A DNA stretch of 64,000 nucleotides from Flammulina velutipes (taxonomy: Eukaryota; Basidiomycota; Agaricomycetes; Agaricales; Physalacriaceae): positions 1,798,001 to 1,862,000 of the forward strand of contig CM022368.1 of NCBI GenBank assembly GCA_011800155.1, read 5' to 3'. The notes beneath the pieces are model-generated. The model was not told where the DNA came from, did no database searches, and saw only the letters and a program-made list of their open reading frames with translations. Within the stretch, counting starts at the first letter, position 1. Each line of letters starts with the position of its first letter. Shown here in pieces: positions 51,676 through 64,000 of this stretch. The position numbers and the translations under genes were made by a program.

Positions 51676-53766
51676 CTAACGCGGCTTCGATGTCAACCAT
51701 CCCTTCATATCGAAAGTTTTTGCCCTTTTTACAGAACCGCCCCCGTCTCCCTGCGAGTTATCGCCACGCAGCGGTATAGAAGAGCGCGATTCTCGGCTCT
51801 TGTTAGAAGAACTAGACTTTGAACTTGGTATAGATTGTCGTCTCTTTTCCTTTGCCGCTGCGACTGCTAGCTTCTTCTTCTCTTCCGCGGGGAGATCAGG
51901 AACCTTGAGGCTGGAGATAGGCAACACCCGTTTGTCGTTGATGCCTCTTTCTGGGCAAAGGAGTGAAACTGGGGTAGCAGAGATTCCAGGAAGGGAATGT
52001 TTGGGATAATTGCTAGCCACAGTACTCTGTGGTGCTGTTGCGGGAGGCTCCTTCCGTCGAAACGGGTTCCCTCCATTCAAAGCTTCCTGTAAGCTCTTCG
52101 AGGGTGTTGAGGATACGCGAGACCGGACGTGGGTAGCGTGCTGCATGAATGAGGACTGCCATTCAGCCATTCCACGTGCTTTCTTGCTTCCCATGTCTAC
52201 CGCCGCCTTCTCTAAGGTAGGCCTAGTCGGTGACTGGGATTTCGTTTTCGGTGCTGCAAACTCAAGGTTACTCCACGGCGGCGGGTTCTTGTAGAACATC
52301 GACTGTGGATTGTAGGATCGCCGAAAAGAGAACTCTTGTGTCTGATACGTCCGCTCAACGTGAGAGAGGTGGGGGCGAGGCGCGGGTATCGGTTTTGAGT
52401 ATAGTATATCCATGGCGCGACGATGATCTATTTCCTCGAGTTCTTGTAGCATTGCGATGTCAATGCTGAGTTCAGAAGTCGATAGCTGATATGCAAAATG
52501 ACTATTAGGCATAGGAAGAAAAAAAAGAGCCTACCGGTGTTTGAGGAGCGCTTGTAGGCAGGGTTGGTAGTTCTGTGATATGGACGTTGAGTAAGGTCAT
52601 CACGTTGACACGGCGTACGAACCAGTTACTGGTTGATGACCAACTACGGTTTCGGAGGGAGTTCCGTTGGCAGTATGCGAAATGGGAAATAGTGTAAAGG
52701 CGTTGGATGGATGGTCATGGGATGTGACCAACGGCCCTACCCTCCGACGACGAAATGGTTCATCTCTTATATGTGATGTTCGAGAGTTTGGATGATGGAG
52801 TGTGTCGATACACAAATGATAAGGGTTTCTAGAGGAGAAGAAGGAGCCGTCAACCTCCTTCGCAGATAAGAAAGCAAGGGAGGCTCGAAGGGGTGTAGGA
52901 TGATAAAGGTCGTCATTGGCGGATAGAGACCATCCGGTACCTCTGAGGGTGGTAGCGGATGAAGAGCACTTCGTCCCTCGCAAATCTTTCATGTATAAGT
53001 CGGAGACGTATACGTGTAACCAAACACACTCACCTAACACGGATAACAATGGAAACTTCGCCACAATTGATAACATCGCTTTTGTGATACCCTTGCAGTC
53101 TCGGAGGCGAAGTATGCGCAATGGCCAAGGTCCTCTACGCGTGCAGACTGCGTCCTCCCCCGAATCATCATGAGCAAGACTTTTTGCCAATTTCTGAAGT
53201 CCGTAGTCCGTCAGTTTAGTGCCACTGGCTTCAAAAGCTGTCAGGCTGTGTAAACATTTGAGCTCAACGATGTTGTCGTCGTCTAGTTCAATGCAACCAG
53301 GGAGTTCTAGGATGGTGACTAAAGAGAAGTGAGGGGTGGAAGGGATAGCCTGGAGAAGAGGCGTGTACATGTCGGAGAGGGGGGTATAGTAATGAGAGAA
53401 GATTGAGGGTAAAGTAGTCTTGTAGAGCTGAGCCAACGTCGCCCAAAGTCGAGGATCGACATGACGGAGGTCAAAATCAACATCGCCGTAGCTCGGAATA
53501 AGGGCCTTGATTATATCAAATGACGAAGAAGATTCGCAGAGTGTATATGTGAGAGAGAACGAGCCCAGTCGGTAGACTTCTTCTGGGGTTGCGGCCAGAA
53601 CGCGTATAAAGAAGTAGGAGGCTGGGGGGACATAAGGGAGTGAGTCAGGATACACAAAGGTCTTATAGGGACCTATAGTGTTCGGCGTAGCCTGGACGGA
53701 CTTTATGATTGTCGCGTCTTCTGAATGCTCGACGCGACGACGCGCCAAAACGATCGGGCGCGACAT
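51676..53766 (-). CDS. Leucine-rich-repeat-type protein with disordered tail
   Basis: The start at 53766 is MSRPIVLARRRVEHSEDATI. The N-terminal part shows ATPEEVYRLGSFSLTYTLCE, then LRR/AMN1-like repeats: LVTILELPGCIELDDDNIVE, LHSLTAFEASGTKLTDYGLQ, LRILRLRDCKGITKAMLSIV. A second block, after a frame change near 52.6 kb, starts MTLLNVHITELPTLPTSAPQ, then LSTSELSIDIAMLQELEEID, HRRAMDILYSKPIPAPRPHL, a Lys/Ser-rich disordered tail and KRAKTFDMKGWLTSKPR-stop at 51676. The two blocks are joined by at least one intron I could not place uniquely; otherwise they are two genes whose stop and start overlap (TGATG). No F-box was seen. The role is unknown. Divergent from FKS1 with about 245 bp between starts. 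Confidence 0.55.
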
Positions 53767-54011
53767 GAAAGTATGGACACAGAATGATGAGGTGATCTCC
53801 ACGTGGGCTTACTCATGGCCGCACATATTCCCACGCATACTCCGCTCGTTACTAGGCGAGCATTGATTACTCTCCGTTTTGCATCTCGTTCTTTAACCGC
53901 CGCATCCTCCCCTTCTCAGCAGCCAGCTTTTCATAGCACTGCTCTGCCATTCATTTTAACTTCTTCGTCGTCCTTTCCTAAGCAGGCTGGTTTAAAAGAC
54001 GTCGAGTCGCC
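53767..54011. promoter_or_regulatory. Divergent promoter region upstream of FKS1
   Basis: About 245 bp separate the FKS1 start from the divergent LRR-type gene. C/T-rich stretches (about 53890-53930 and 53960-53980) precede FKS1, common in highly expressed fungal genes. No specific factor site assigned. Confidence 0.4.
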
Positions 54012-57000
54012 ATGACTTCCAGAGGACCTGGTCTACCTCAAGATCCCCGCAACCCTTTTGTAAACGCCGCACAACGACCTCCTGGCCCACCTTTGCAACA
54101 GCAGAACTCAGCGCCGCAGTTTCCCCAACCCAGGCGTGACTATGATACCGATTCAGAGCTGGGAGACAACTACGGCTCCTACAACTCTAGCACTACCCGG
54201 TTAGCAGGTAGCCCAGGCTTCTACGACCAGAATGGTGAGTGTTCATCCTTTTCCTTCGTCTCGGTGCTTGCTGTGTTTGCTGCGCATCCATCATGCACCG
54301 CTTTGATTGTTCCATCATGTCAATTCAACTGACTGTTCCGTAGGAGGTTCAGAGCCGGACGTCTACTCTCGTCGCTACGTCCCCTCAGTCGACTCGCATG
54401 CAAGTATACCCAGCATCTCCCCATTTGCCGACCCTGGTGTTGGCTCCAATGAACCATACCCTGCCTGGTCTGCCGACAAGGGCATCCCCATGTCCAAGGA
54501 AGAAATAGAGGACATCTTCTTAGACCTCACCCAAAAATTTGGCTTCCAACGGGATTCCATGAGGAACATGGTACGCCTTCCATTCTTCTTCATTCAACCT
54601 GTCTCATGTATCATAGTTCGATTTCACCATGCACTTGCTTGACTCTCGCGCCTCTCGCATGAGCCCCAACCAAGCCCTGCTTACCCTTCACGCCGACTAC
54701 ATCGGGGGTCAACATGCCAACTATCGCAAATGGTACTTTGCTGCCCAGCTCAATCTCGATGACGCCGTTGGACAATCCCAGAACCCTGGCCTCCAACGCC
54801 TCAAATCGGTTAAGGGTGCGAAAGGAGGGAGCAAATCTTTGGACTCTGCTCTCAACCGCTGGCGTAATGCCATGAACAATATGTCCCATTACGATCGCCT
54901 GCGTCAGATTGCTTTGTTCCTGCTGTGCTGGGGCGAAGCAGCCAACGTCCGATTTGTCCCCGAGTGTCTCTGCTTCATTTTCAAGTGCGCGGACGACTAC
55001 TATCGCAGCCCGGAGTGCCAAAACCGTGTCGACCCCGTTCCCGAGGGTCTCTACCTCAGCACAGTTGTCAAGCCGTTGTATCGATTCATGCGGGACCAAG
55101 GTTACGAGGTGGTGGATGGTAAATTTGTCAGGAGAGAAAAGGATCACGACGAAATCATCGGGTACGATGACATCAATCAACTGTTCTGGTACCCCGAAGG
55201 ATTGGCCAAAATCGTTCTCAGCGACAACGTATGTTCTATAATCGTTTCTGAATAACAGCAGCACTAATTGCCTACAGACTCGCCTCGTCGATGTGCCCCC
55301 CGCCCAACGATTCATGAAGTTCAGTCGGATCGAATGGAATCGAGTCTTCTTTAAGACCTACTTTGAGAAGCGCTCAATATTCCATCTCCTGGTCAACTTC
55401 AACCGGATTTGGATTCTCCATGTCGCAGTCTTCTACTTCTACACTGCGTTCAACTCTCCCAAAGTCTACGCGCCTGCAAACAAGTCAGATCCTTCCCCAG
55501 AAATGACTTGGTCTGCAACCGCGTTGGGAGGTGCTGTTTCAACGATGATCATGATCGTCGCCACTTGCGCCGAATTTTCGTACATCCCGACGACTTGGAA
55601 TAACGCTTCACATCTCACGACAAGACTTATCTTCTTACTGGTCATTTTGGCTTTGACGGCTGGTCCCACATTCTATATCGCTTCTGTCGATGGTCTACCC
55701 AACAAAACCCAAATTCCCCTCATTCTTGGCATCGTGCAGTTCTTCATCAGCGTTGTGGTCACCCTCGTTTTCGGCCTGGTCCCGTCAGGCCGTATGTTCG
55801 GAGACAGAGTTGCAGGGAAATCCAGGAAATACATGGCATCACAGACATTTACTGCGTCGTATCCCGACCTTGCGCGCACACCTCGCATCGCCTCCATCAT
55901 CATGTGGCTGCTCATCTTCGGTTGCAAGTTCGCGGAGTCGTATTTCTTCTTAACATCTTCCTTCTCTTCCCCAGTTTCCGTCATGGCGAGAACCAAAGTA
56001 CAAGGATGCAACGATGTGTTCTTCGGGAATGCTTTGTGTCAGAATCAGGTTCCATTCACCCTCACGATCATGTATGTGATGGACTTGGTGCTCTTCTTCC
56101 TCGACACCTACCTTTGGTACATCATCTGGCTTGTCATTTTCAGCATCGGCAAGAGCTTCAATCTGGGGTTGAGTATCTGGACTCCGTGGAAGGATATCTT
56201 TACGCGCCTTCCCAAGCGGATCTATGCGAAGCTTTTGGCTACTGGCGAAATGGAAGTGAAGTATAAACCGAAGGTCAGCGCCGTCATACTTTGCACATCA
56301 ATTCCGTACTGACAGCCAACCAACCGTAGGTTCTCGTCTCTCAAATCTGGAACGCGGTCATCATCTCTATGTATCGAGAGCATTTACTCTCCATCGATCA
56401 TGTTCAACGACTCCTATACCATCAGGTTGACGGTCCAGACGGACGACGGACGCTTCGTGCCCCTCCATTTTTCACCAATCAGGACAGCGGCAACTTCTTC
56501 CCTCCAGGTGGCGAAGCCGAACGTCGTATCTCATTCTTCTCCTCGTCGTTAACGACTTCCCTTCCGGAACCTGTTCCTGTAGATGCCATGCCTACGTTCA
56601 CTGTCCTCGTACCTCACTACTCCGAAAAGATTCTCCTCAGTCTGAGGGAGATCATTCGCGAAGAAGACAAGAACACCCGTGTCACCATCTTGGAGTACAC
56701 GAAGCAATTGCATCCAGTGGAATGGGACAACTTCGTCAAAGACACCAAAATATTGGCGGAGGAGATGGATGGCGACGGCGCGAGCCTCCACAACGAGAAG
56801 GGGAAGGGGAAAACGGATGACTTGCCTTTCTATTGCATTGGATTCAAGACGTCTTCTCCAGAGTACACCTTGCGCACACGTATCTGGGCTTCGCTTCGTG
56901 CTCAAACACTGTATCGCACGGTTTCGGGCATGATGAACTACTCGAAGGCAATCAAACTTCTGTATCGTGTGGAGAATCCGGACATCGTCCACAGCTTTGG

Positions 57001-59851
57001 TGGAAACACGGAGCGGCTCGAGCGGGAATTGGAGAGGATGGCCCGTCGCAAATTCAAATTCACTATCTCTATGCAGCGATACGCTAAATTCAACAAGGAG
57101 GAGCAAGAGAATGCTGAGTTCCTTCTCCGCGCATACCCAGACCTCCAAATTGCTTTCCTTGACGAGGAGCCTGCCCCAAAAGGTGGTGACCCGCGACTCT
57201 TTTCCACCCTCATCGACGGCCATTCCGAATTCGACGAAGAAACAGGACGTCGTCGGCCAAAATTCCGTGTTGAACTGCCTGGCAATCCCATTCTTGGAGA
57301 TGGTAAATCCGACAACCAAAACCACGCTATCATCTTCTATCGTGGCGAATACCTCCAGCTCATCGATGCCAACCAGGACAACTATCTGGAAGAATGCCTG
57401 AAGATCCGTAACATTCTTGGCGAGTTCGAAGAATATCGCGTATCCAATCAAAGTCCATACGCGCAGTGGGGACATAAAGAGTTTTCGAAGGCACCCGTCG
57501 CTATTGTCGGCACCCGCGAGTATATTTTCTCTGAGAACATCGGTGTTCTTGGTGACATCGCCGCTGGGAAGGAACAAACTTTCGGTACTATGACAGCGCG
57601 AGCTCTAGCGTGGATCGGCGGTAAACTCCATTACGGACATCCTGATTTCCTGAACGCCACCTTCATGAACACTCGTGGAGGTGTCTCCAAGGCGCAAAAG
57701 GGACTACATCTCAACGAGGATATTTTTGCAGGCATGAACGCCTTCGGTCGCGGCGGTCGCATCAAGCATTCGGAGTACTACCAGTGTGGCAAAGGACGTG
57801 ATCTTGGATTCGGCACTATATTGAACTTTCAAACGAAGATTGGTACCGGTATGGGCGAACAAATGCTCAGTCGCGAATATTACTACCTTGGCACCCAACT
57901 CCCTATCGATCGGTTCTTGACATTCTACTACGGCCATCCTGGATTCCATATTAACAACATACTGGTCATCTACTCTATCCAAATCTTCATGATAACACGT
58001 GCGTCGTCCATTCGCGTCGAGATTTTAGCTTTGTCTTCTAACTGCTCCCTAGTCTTGTATCTTGGAACGCTCAACAAACAGCTATTGATCTGCAAGGTCG
58101 ACTCACAAGGAAACGTTATCGGTGGTCAGCCGGGGTGTTATAACCTGGTACCCGTCTTCGAATGGATCAGACGATGCATTGTCTCCATCTTCTTGGTCTT
58201 CTTCATTGCATTTTTGCCTCTCTTCTTGCAAGGTACGTCCAGCTATCGTGTAATGACCCTTTTCTAATGCATACTCCAGAATTGGTCGAAAGAGGAACCG
58301 GCAAGGCACTTTTGCGTCTGGGCAAACATTTCCTTTCTTTGTCCCCGATTTTCGAGGTCTTTTCCACGCAGATCTATTCGCAGGCCATCTTGAGCAATCT
58401 CACTTTCGGTGGTGCTCGTTACATTGCCACGGGACGAGGTTTCGCGACCACTCGTATTAACTTCAGCATTCTCTACTCGCGATTTGCCGGTCCCAGTATC
58501 TACATGGGTATGCGGAACCTACTGATACTACTCTACGCCACCATGTCGATCTGGATTCCTCACTTGATATACTTCTGGGCGTCTGTCCTCTCGCTCTGCA
58601 TAGCACCGTTCATCTTCAACCCTCATCAGTTCTCCATTCCCGACTTCGTCATTGACTATCGAGAATTTCTCCGATGGATGTCTCGAGGTAACTCTCGCCA
58701 TAAAGCGAGCAGTTGGTACGGCTACTGTCGGTTGTCGAGAACGATGATTACGGGTTACAAGAAGAAGAAGCTCGGCCACCCATCTGACAAGCTATCCGGC
58801 GACGCTCCCCGAGCCACTTGGAAAACGGTCATTTTCTCCGAAATTGTATGGCCAATCGGTACCGCCATCGTCTTCCTCAATGCGTACATGTTCGTCAAGT
58901 CGTTCCCTGACGAGAACGGCAACCAAAATCCCAGTCCTTTAATCCGAATGGCCATCATAGCAGTCGGTCCTGTTGTCTGGAATGCCGCCGTCCTAATTGC
59001 CCTCTTCTTCATTTCCCTCTTCCTGGGACCAATGATGGAATCGTGGCAAAAATTCGGATCTGTAATGGCTGCTCTTGCTCACATGTTTGCCCTCATCGGG
59101 TTACTCGCGTTCTTCGAGTTCTTCGTAAGGCCCTTCATTTCTTCTCTTGTTGCCCATTCTTAAAACTGTTCGCAGTGGTTCCTCGAGTTGTGGGATGCGT
59201 CTCATGCTGTATTGGGTATCATCTCTATCATCGCTGTTCAGCGAGCGATACAGAAGATCTTCATCGCTGTATTCCTGACTCGAGAGTTCAAGCACGACGA
59301 GACAAACAGAGCATGGTGGACTGGTAAATGGTACGGCCGAGGTCTAGGAACGTCGGCCATGTCACAGCCTGCTAGAGAGTTCATCGTCAAGATTGTTGAG
59401 ATGTCTCTCTGGAGCTCGGACTTCTTACTTGGTCATTTATTACTCATGATCCTCACGCCGCCACTTCTCATTCCATTCATGAACTCGATTCATTCGACCA
59501 TGCTCTGTGAGTACAGCGTCGCTGTTTTTTTTTTGCGTTCAACGCTGACCTCTCTATAGTCTGGTTGCGACCATCGAAACAAATCCGCCCGCCTTTGTTC
59601 TCTACTAAACAGAAAAGGCAACGTAGATGGATTGTAAGTTATTCCACTCGTTGTGAACCTTCTCACTCACGTCCCACCACAGGTTATCAAGTATACTGTC
59701 ATCTACCTAGTGATCATCAGTTTCTTGGCCGCTTTGATTGTTCTACGTGCGCATATTTCATATGTTTCCCAATGTAATTCTGACATATTGGATAGCTGCG
59801 CTGTTCCGGGACCTCATCACTTTCGACTGTTCCCTTTGCAAGAGCATTTAA
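54012..59851 (+). CDS. FKS1: 1,3-beta-D-glucan synthase catalytic subunit
   Basis: Plasma-membrane enzyme (GT48) that polymerises UDP-glucose into 1,3-beta-glucan for the cell wall. The start is [20 protein letters not shown]. Exons then give [60 protein letters not shown] and the first membrane cluster from about 55.38 kb ([20 protein letters not shown]). The large cytosolic catalytic exon (56369 to about 57990) has [80 protein letters not shown] and [20 protein letters not shown]. The second membrane cluster follows to [19 protein letters not shown] at 59851. About 1,750 residues, normal. Hot-spot 1 reads FLTSSFSSP and hot-spot 2 EWIRRCIVS, both unlike Ascomycete Fks1. About nine short introns. 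Confidence 0.96.
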
Positions 59852-60073
59852 TGATCTAGTCCCATTTCACTGATACCTCACCTGTTTGACTGATGCTTAG
59901 TGTACATACATAATACCTACCTGCATATACAATTTCCTTTTCATCTGTACCACTTCATCGTAACAGGATAATTTTGGATTGCTATTTAGTACGCCACCGT
60001 TCGGTACCGCCGGTACGGCGCCTCGGTGACAGTAATAGAATATTTGGCCAAGTCACAGTCACGACGCGTCTCT

Positions 60074-63000
60074 ATGAAATTCTACATTGACGATTTACCA
60101 GTTAAGAGCATTGTGTCTATCGACCGCTACGCCTGCTTACTGAGACCAAGATAATCTTCCCTTATGACCGAATATACCCAGGTGAGTCCTTTCACTGGTC
60201 AAAGACAGGCTATTGCAACTTTTCTCAGAGCAATATGCATACATGTGCGACCTCAAGCGAACTCTCGACGCGGCTGTACATCTCTTGATATGCCCGCTTT
60301 CAAGCCTATTCACGATGAACTGTAGGGTCACTGTGTGTTGGAGATGCCCTCGGGAACTGGAAAGACCGTGTCTCTACTTTCTTTGATTGTCTCATATCAG
60401 CAGGTGCTTTCAAGATACATGAGGGCTCGCTCCCTTTCTTACTTCATCCTACAGTTCTACCCGACCCGACGAAAGCTGGTCTACTGCTCTCGAACAGTCC
60501 CTGAAATCGAAAAGGCGCTCGCTGAACTCAAAAGGCTCATGGCGTATCGAATATCATGTAGCGAGACGGAGGAAGAGAAACAAAAAGAGAAATCGTTTAC
60601 TGGGATTGGCCTTACGAGTCGCAAGAATCTCTGCATACATCCCGAGGCGCGTTCCCGTTTACTCTGTGTCGCGTTTTCACTTACTTTCATCTAGGTGTCA
60701 AAAGAGAAGAAAGGCAAAATTGTCGATGCCCGGTGTCGAGACTTGACCAACTCTGCGGCGTGTAAGAAAGGGCGAGAGGAACCAGGTTCTGTGGATTTGT
60801 GTGAATGGCATGAGGTGCGACTTTTATGAAGGTTTACAATTCTCGCGTTCAAACCATACCACAGAACCTTGGCAAACTTGAACCCGGAAACCTTATACCT
60901 CCCGGAATACACACCCTTGACGATGTTCTTCAGTATGGCCGTGAAAATACGACTTGTCCATACTTCACAGTTCGACGAATGGTATGCAATTCTGTACAAG
61001 GTCAGCTTTATTGCTTCACTCACTTCAAACTCAGTTGCCATTTGTCGATATTATCATTTATTCGTTCCATTATCTTCTCGATCCAAAGGTCGCAGAGCAG
61101 GTCTCGAAAGAAATGTCGAAAGATGCTATTGTAGTCTTCGACGAAGCTCACAATATAGGTGCGATGCTCTCAGCCCAGCTAGATGTGACACGCTAACCTG
61201 TACTAGACAACGTCTGTATCGAGTCACTGAGTATAGACCTAACCCGCCCTATGCTCGATTCCGCCACAAGAAGTATATCGAAACTCGGGGAAAAGATCGA
61301 AGAGTGAGTGGTTCTCACGTCCAGAACTTTATACTTACCTGTTCCAGGATCAAAACTACGGATGCAGCAAAATTACAGGACGAGTATGCGAAGCTCGTAG
61401 AAGGTCTACAAGACGATTCTTCGTCGGCGGAGGACAACGATGGATTCATGACTAGTCCAGGTAAGACAGAATCTTGCGCCATCACCTCGAACCTGTCTGA
61501 AGTATGAGCAGTGCTGCCTGAGGACCTATTACACGAGGCCATACCTGGAAACATTCGAAAAGCTGAACATTTCATCGCCTTCTTGAAACGCTTTGTAGAG
61601 TATCTGAAGGTATAACGTCATATATCATGTTGGATAAGACTGACCCTATGCAGACGAGAATGCGAGTCCTTCATGTAGTTGCTGAAACGCCTCTATCCTT
61701 CCTCCAACATCTCAAGGACATCACATATATCGAACGAAGACCTTTAAGGTTGGTGAAAATTGCTGTTTTTTTTTTTTCAGTTCACGGTTAAACACCTTCC
61801 AGATTCTGTGCCGAGAGATTGCAATCACTCATACGGACCTTGGAATTGAGCCGTTTGGACGAATATTCCGCGCTGCAGAAAGTCGCGTCATTTGCCACAC
61901 TTGTATCTACGTATGAGAAAGGTCAAGTCAGGTTGTGGACCTTGGTGATTTTTAATTGACAAATTGTTAGGCTTCCTGCTCATTCTGGAGCCGTTTGAAA
62001 CGGACAATGCAACAGTACCGAATCCCATATTTCATTTCACGTACGTCGATCCAGCGTCACTTTGGTTCGTTCGTTGACTGTACCACAGGTGCTTGGATCC
62101 CTCCTTGGCAATCAAGCCCGTGTTTGAACACTTCAGCAGTGTTGTTATCACCTCTGGAACTATATCGCCTCTGGACATGTATCCCAAGATGTTACAATTC
62201 TCCCCCGTCGTCCAAGAGACCTACCCTATGACGCTCACCCGCAATGCATTCCTTCCATTGGTCATAACGAGGGGGAGTGACCAAGTGGCTGTTAGCTCTC
62301 GATTCGAAGTCAGGAATGACCCAGCTGTAGTAAGAAACTTCGGGAGTATTCTTGTCGAGTATAGCAAGATCGTCCCGGACGGAATCGTCGCTTTCTTCCC
62401 CAGTTATCTTTACATGGAGTCCATCGTGGCTGCGTGGAATGATATGGTCAGTGTCATATATATTCACTCGTTGAGGTTGTCTTATTGAATTTCCAGGGTA
62501 TCCTGAATGAGGTATGGAAACACAAGCTCATTTTCGTGGAGACGCCGGACGCCAATGAGACAAGCATAGCGCTGGAAAATTACCGACGGGTAACTACCAG
62601 CCCTTCTTCGTCTCTCCCGTGTACTCACAGTTAGCCTAGGCTTGTGATAACGGCCGAGGTGCTGTACTTCTGTCTGTCGCCAGAGGAAAGGTGTCGGAGG
62701 GAATTGATTTTGATCACAACTATGGTCGTGCTGTCATCATGTTTGGGTATGACGGGCTGGTAATTTCGAATCCAATTTTACTAAATCTTACCTTGACAGG
62801 GTTCCGTATCAATATACAGAAAGTAGGATCTTGCGAGCCCGTCTGGAATACCTTCGCGACGCATACCGAATACGAGAGTCGGAGTTCTTGGGTTTCGATG
62901 CCATGCGTAATGCCGCCCAGTGTGTAGGACGTGTATTGCGTGGAAAGACTGACTGGGGTCTCATGATATTTGCTGACAAGGTACATTTAAGTATTCAAGT

Positions 63001-63336
63001 CGTTTAAAAGGTCCTTACAGTCATTCACAGCGATTCAGTCGTGCCGACAAACGGGCCAAATTGCCGCGATGGATAAATCAGTACATCACGGACACTGCTG
63101 CCAATCTCTCGACTGACATGGCTCTGACATTATCCAAACTGTTCATGAGATCGATTTCACAGAACCCTAATGAAAATCAGACGGGTATCTCACTGTGGAC
63201 TCTGGAAGACGTTGAGAAGGCGCAAGCGAAGCAGCGGGCGGCGTTAGAGGCGGCGGCGATGGACCAGGACGATGACGAGTTTGAAGACGGCGGAATGGAC
63301 CAAATGATAATGGACTATGATGCGGACGATCTCTAG
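60074..63336 (+). CDS. RAD3: TFIIH/NER DNA helicase XPD (Rad3)
   Basis: 5'-3' superfamily 2 helicase of TFIIH, for transcription initiation and nucleotide excision repair. The start exon MKFYIDDLP is spliced to [10 protein letters not shown], then [16 protein letters not shown] and [20 protein letters not shown] (Walker A). [20 protein letters not shown] follows, then Fe-S cluster region Cys residues ([46 protein letters not shown]). Walker B is [10 protein letters not shown] (about 61.13-61.16 kb). Helicase domain 2 shows [60 protein letters not shown] and [20 protein letters not shown]. The end is acidic, [16 protein letters not shown]. About a dozen introns of 45-70 nt. All four Fe-S cysteines appear present. 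Confidence 0.95.
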
Positions 63337-63447
63337 AGTATACATAGGTAATTGTTTGTAGTACTGTATAACAAAAGATTTTTTGGCCAAGTCAATTAGT
63401 CAAACGGCCTTGCTTGCATAAGCGATCACATCTTTCCACTTGCCATC

Positions 63448-63765
63448 ATGAACCAACCAACCGGCAATAGCAACGCGGGTGGCCAAAACTTCTATGGTGG
63501 AGGTTTTGACATGCAGCAAAAGGAGATGGAATATCTTTGTGCTGGTATGCTGTTCCCAACAGCTTCTTAACTCCCGTGCCTCATCTTTTCCTGTTAGACT
63601 GTGGCGCCAAAAATCAAATCAAACCACGAGAGCCTATTCGATGTAGAGAATGCGGACATCGTATAATGTACAAGAAGCGGACTACTAGAAGTGCGTTGTA
63701 ATGCATTCTCTTGTTGTACTCAAATTCTTACCCTCGTTCTAGTGGTGCAATTTGAAGCCCGATGA
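63448..63765 (+). CDS. RPB12: RNA polymerase I/II/III subunit ABC10-alpha
   Basis: Small zinc-binding subunit common to all three nuclear RNA polymerases. Three exons: [20 protein letters not shown] to MEYLCA, then [20 protein letters not shown] with [11 protein letters not shown], then MVQFEAR-stop at 63765. The zinc site is the CADC and CREC pairs. The C-terminal R-T-T-R-M-V-Q-F-E-A-R is the family's near-invariant end, which fixes both introns (about 63545-63598 and 63690-63741). About 70 residues, normal for Rpb12/Rpc10. Confidence 0.95.
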
Positions 63766-64000
63766 CAGTGCGCACACTGTTATCGATGTCTCTGGGTTAG
63801 GGATAGCACGTCCTGGCGGGGATACAGGCGATTTTAATGCCCGTCCAACTACCATGCGTGTCGGGGTTGCATACTAGAACTGTCATGTCTGTCCCAATGG
63901 TCATCGGTTCCACTCATATGAAGCCTGACATGCTATACGCCGCGTCTCAAATGTCCGATATCCACACTTGTTGAAAAACCTTCATGGACAATCCTCGCCG
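63766..64000. other. End of window, no gene seen
   Basis: About 235 bp after RPB12. Presumed 3' UTR; no coding frame or RNA gene supported. Confidence 0.5.

Noticed and set aside
54611..55315. Antisense frame of 234 codons on the minus strand
   Set aside because: Shadow of FKS1 exons; no domain or splice support.
56549..57577. Antisense frame of 342 codons on the minus strand
   Set aside because: It lies wholly inside the conserved catalytic exon of FKS1. Strong codon bias of the sense gene explains the open antisense frame.
61770..61779. Poly-T run as a repeat or transposon tail
   Set aside because: It is the polypyrimidine part of an intron in the XPD gene, with a normal acceptor downstream.

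Overview
This window is a nuclear contig of a filamentous basidiomycete, most likely an Agaricomycete. The evidence is the dense gene packing on both strands, many short GT-AG introns of about 45-70 nt in nearly every gene, several very small exons, and basidiomycete-type families: a DUF6534-like seven-helix membrane protein, a CYP monooxygenase, a small Cys-rich protein, secreted PNGase A and a GH17-like protein. Coordinates for spliced genes run from start codon to stop codon. Introns were placed by eye from GT-AG signals and conserved protein blocks.

Left part (0-18.8 kb): OST3/OST6-like oligosaccharyltransferase subunit (-), PIK1 phosphatidylinositol 4-kinase (+), two adjacent coiled-coil genes (-), a small Cys-rich gene and a gene-poor tract (about 9.6-11.45 kb), YME1-type i-AAA protease (-), a cyclin-D1-binding-protein-1-like gene (+), a basic nuclear-type protein (-) and fructose-1,6-bisphosphatase (-).

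Middle (19-37 kb): a four-finger C2H2 transcription factor (-) and a Pmp3-type membrane protein with a long charged tail (+), which are divergent; a secreted PNGase A-like protein (+); trifunctional C1-tetrahydrofolate synthase (-), head-to-head with mitochondrial GrpE/Mge1 (+); mitochondrial Phe-tRNA synthetase (-), old yellow enzyme (-), an intron-bearing tRNA-Ile(UAU), a secreted GH17-like protein (-) and a Nur1/Mug154 nuclear rim protein (-).

Right part (37-64 kb): a single-pass coiled-coil membrane protein (+), alpha/beta hydrolase (+) convergent with a cytochrome P450 (-), the DUF6534-like gene (+), a coiled-coil gene (+), an FHIP/RAI16-like endosomal transport adaptor (+), an LRR-type protein (-) divergent from the FKS1 1,3-beta-glucan synthase (+), then XPD/Rad3 helicase (+) and the RNA polymerase subunit Rpb12 (+).

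Most genes are conserved housekeeping genes with unrelated functions. There is no convincing metabolic cluster, CRISPR array, prophage or intact transposon, and I do not see a clearly new multi-gene system. The most notable points are the non-standard FKS1 hot-spot 1, the replaced nucleophile position in the GH17-like protein, a probable dual-targeting start in C1-THF synthase, and several genes that can only be read through exons of 12-26 nt.
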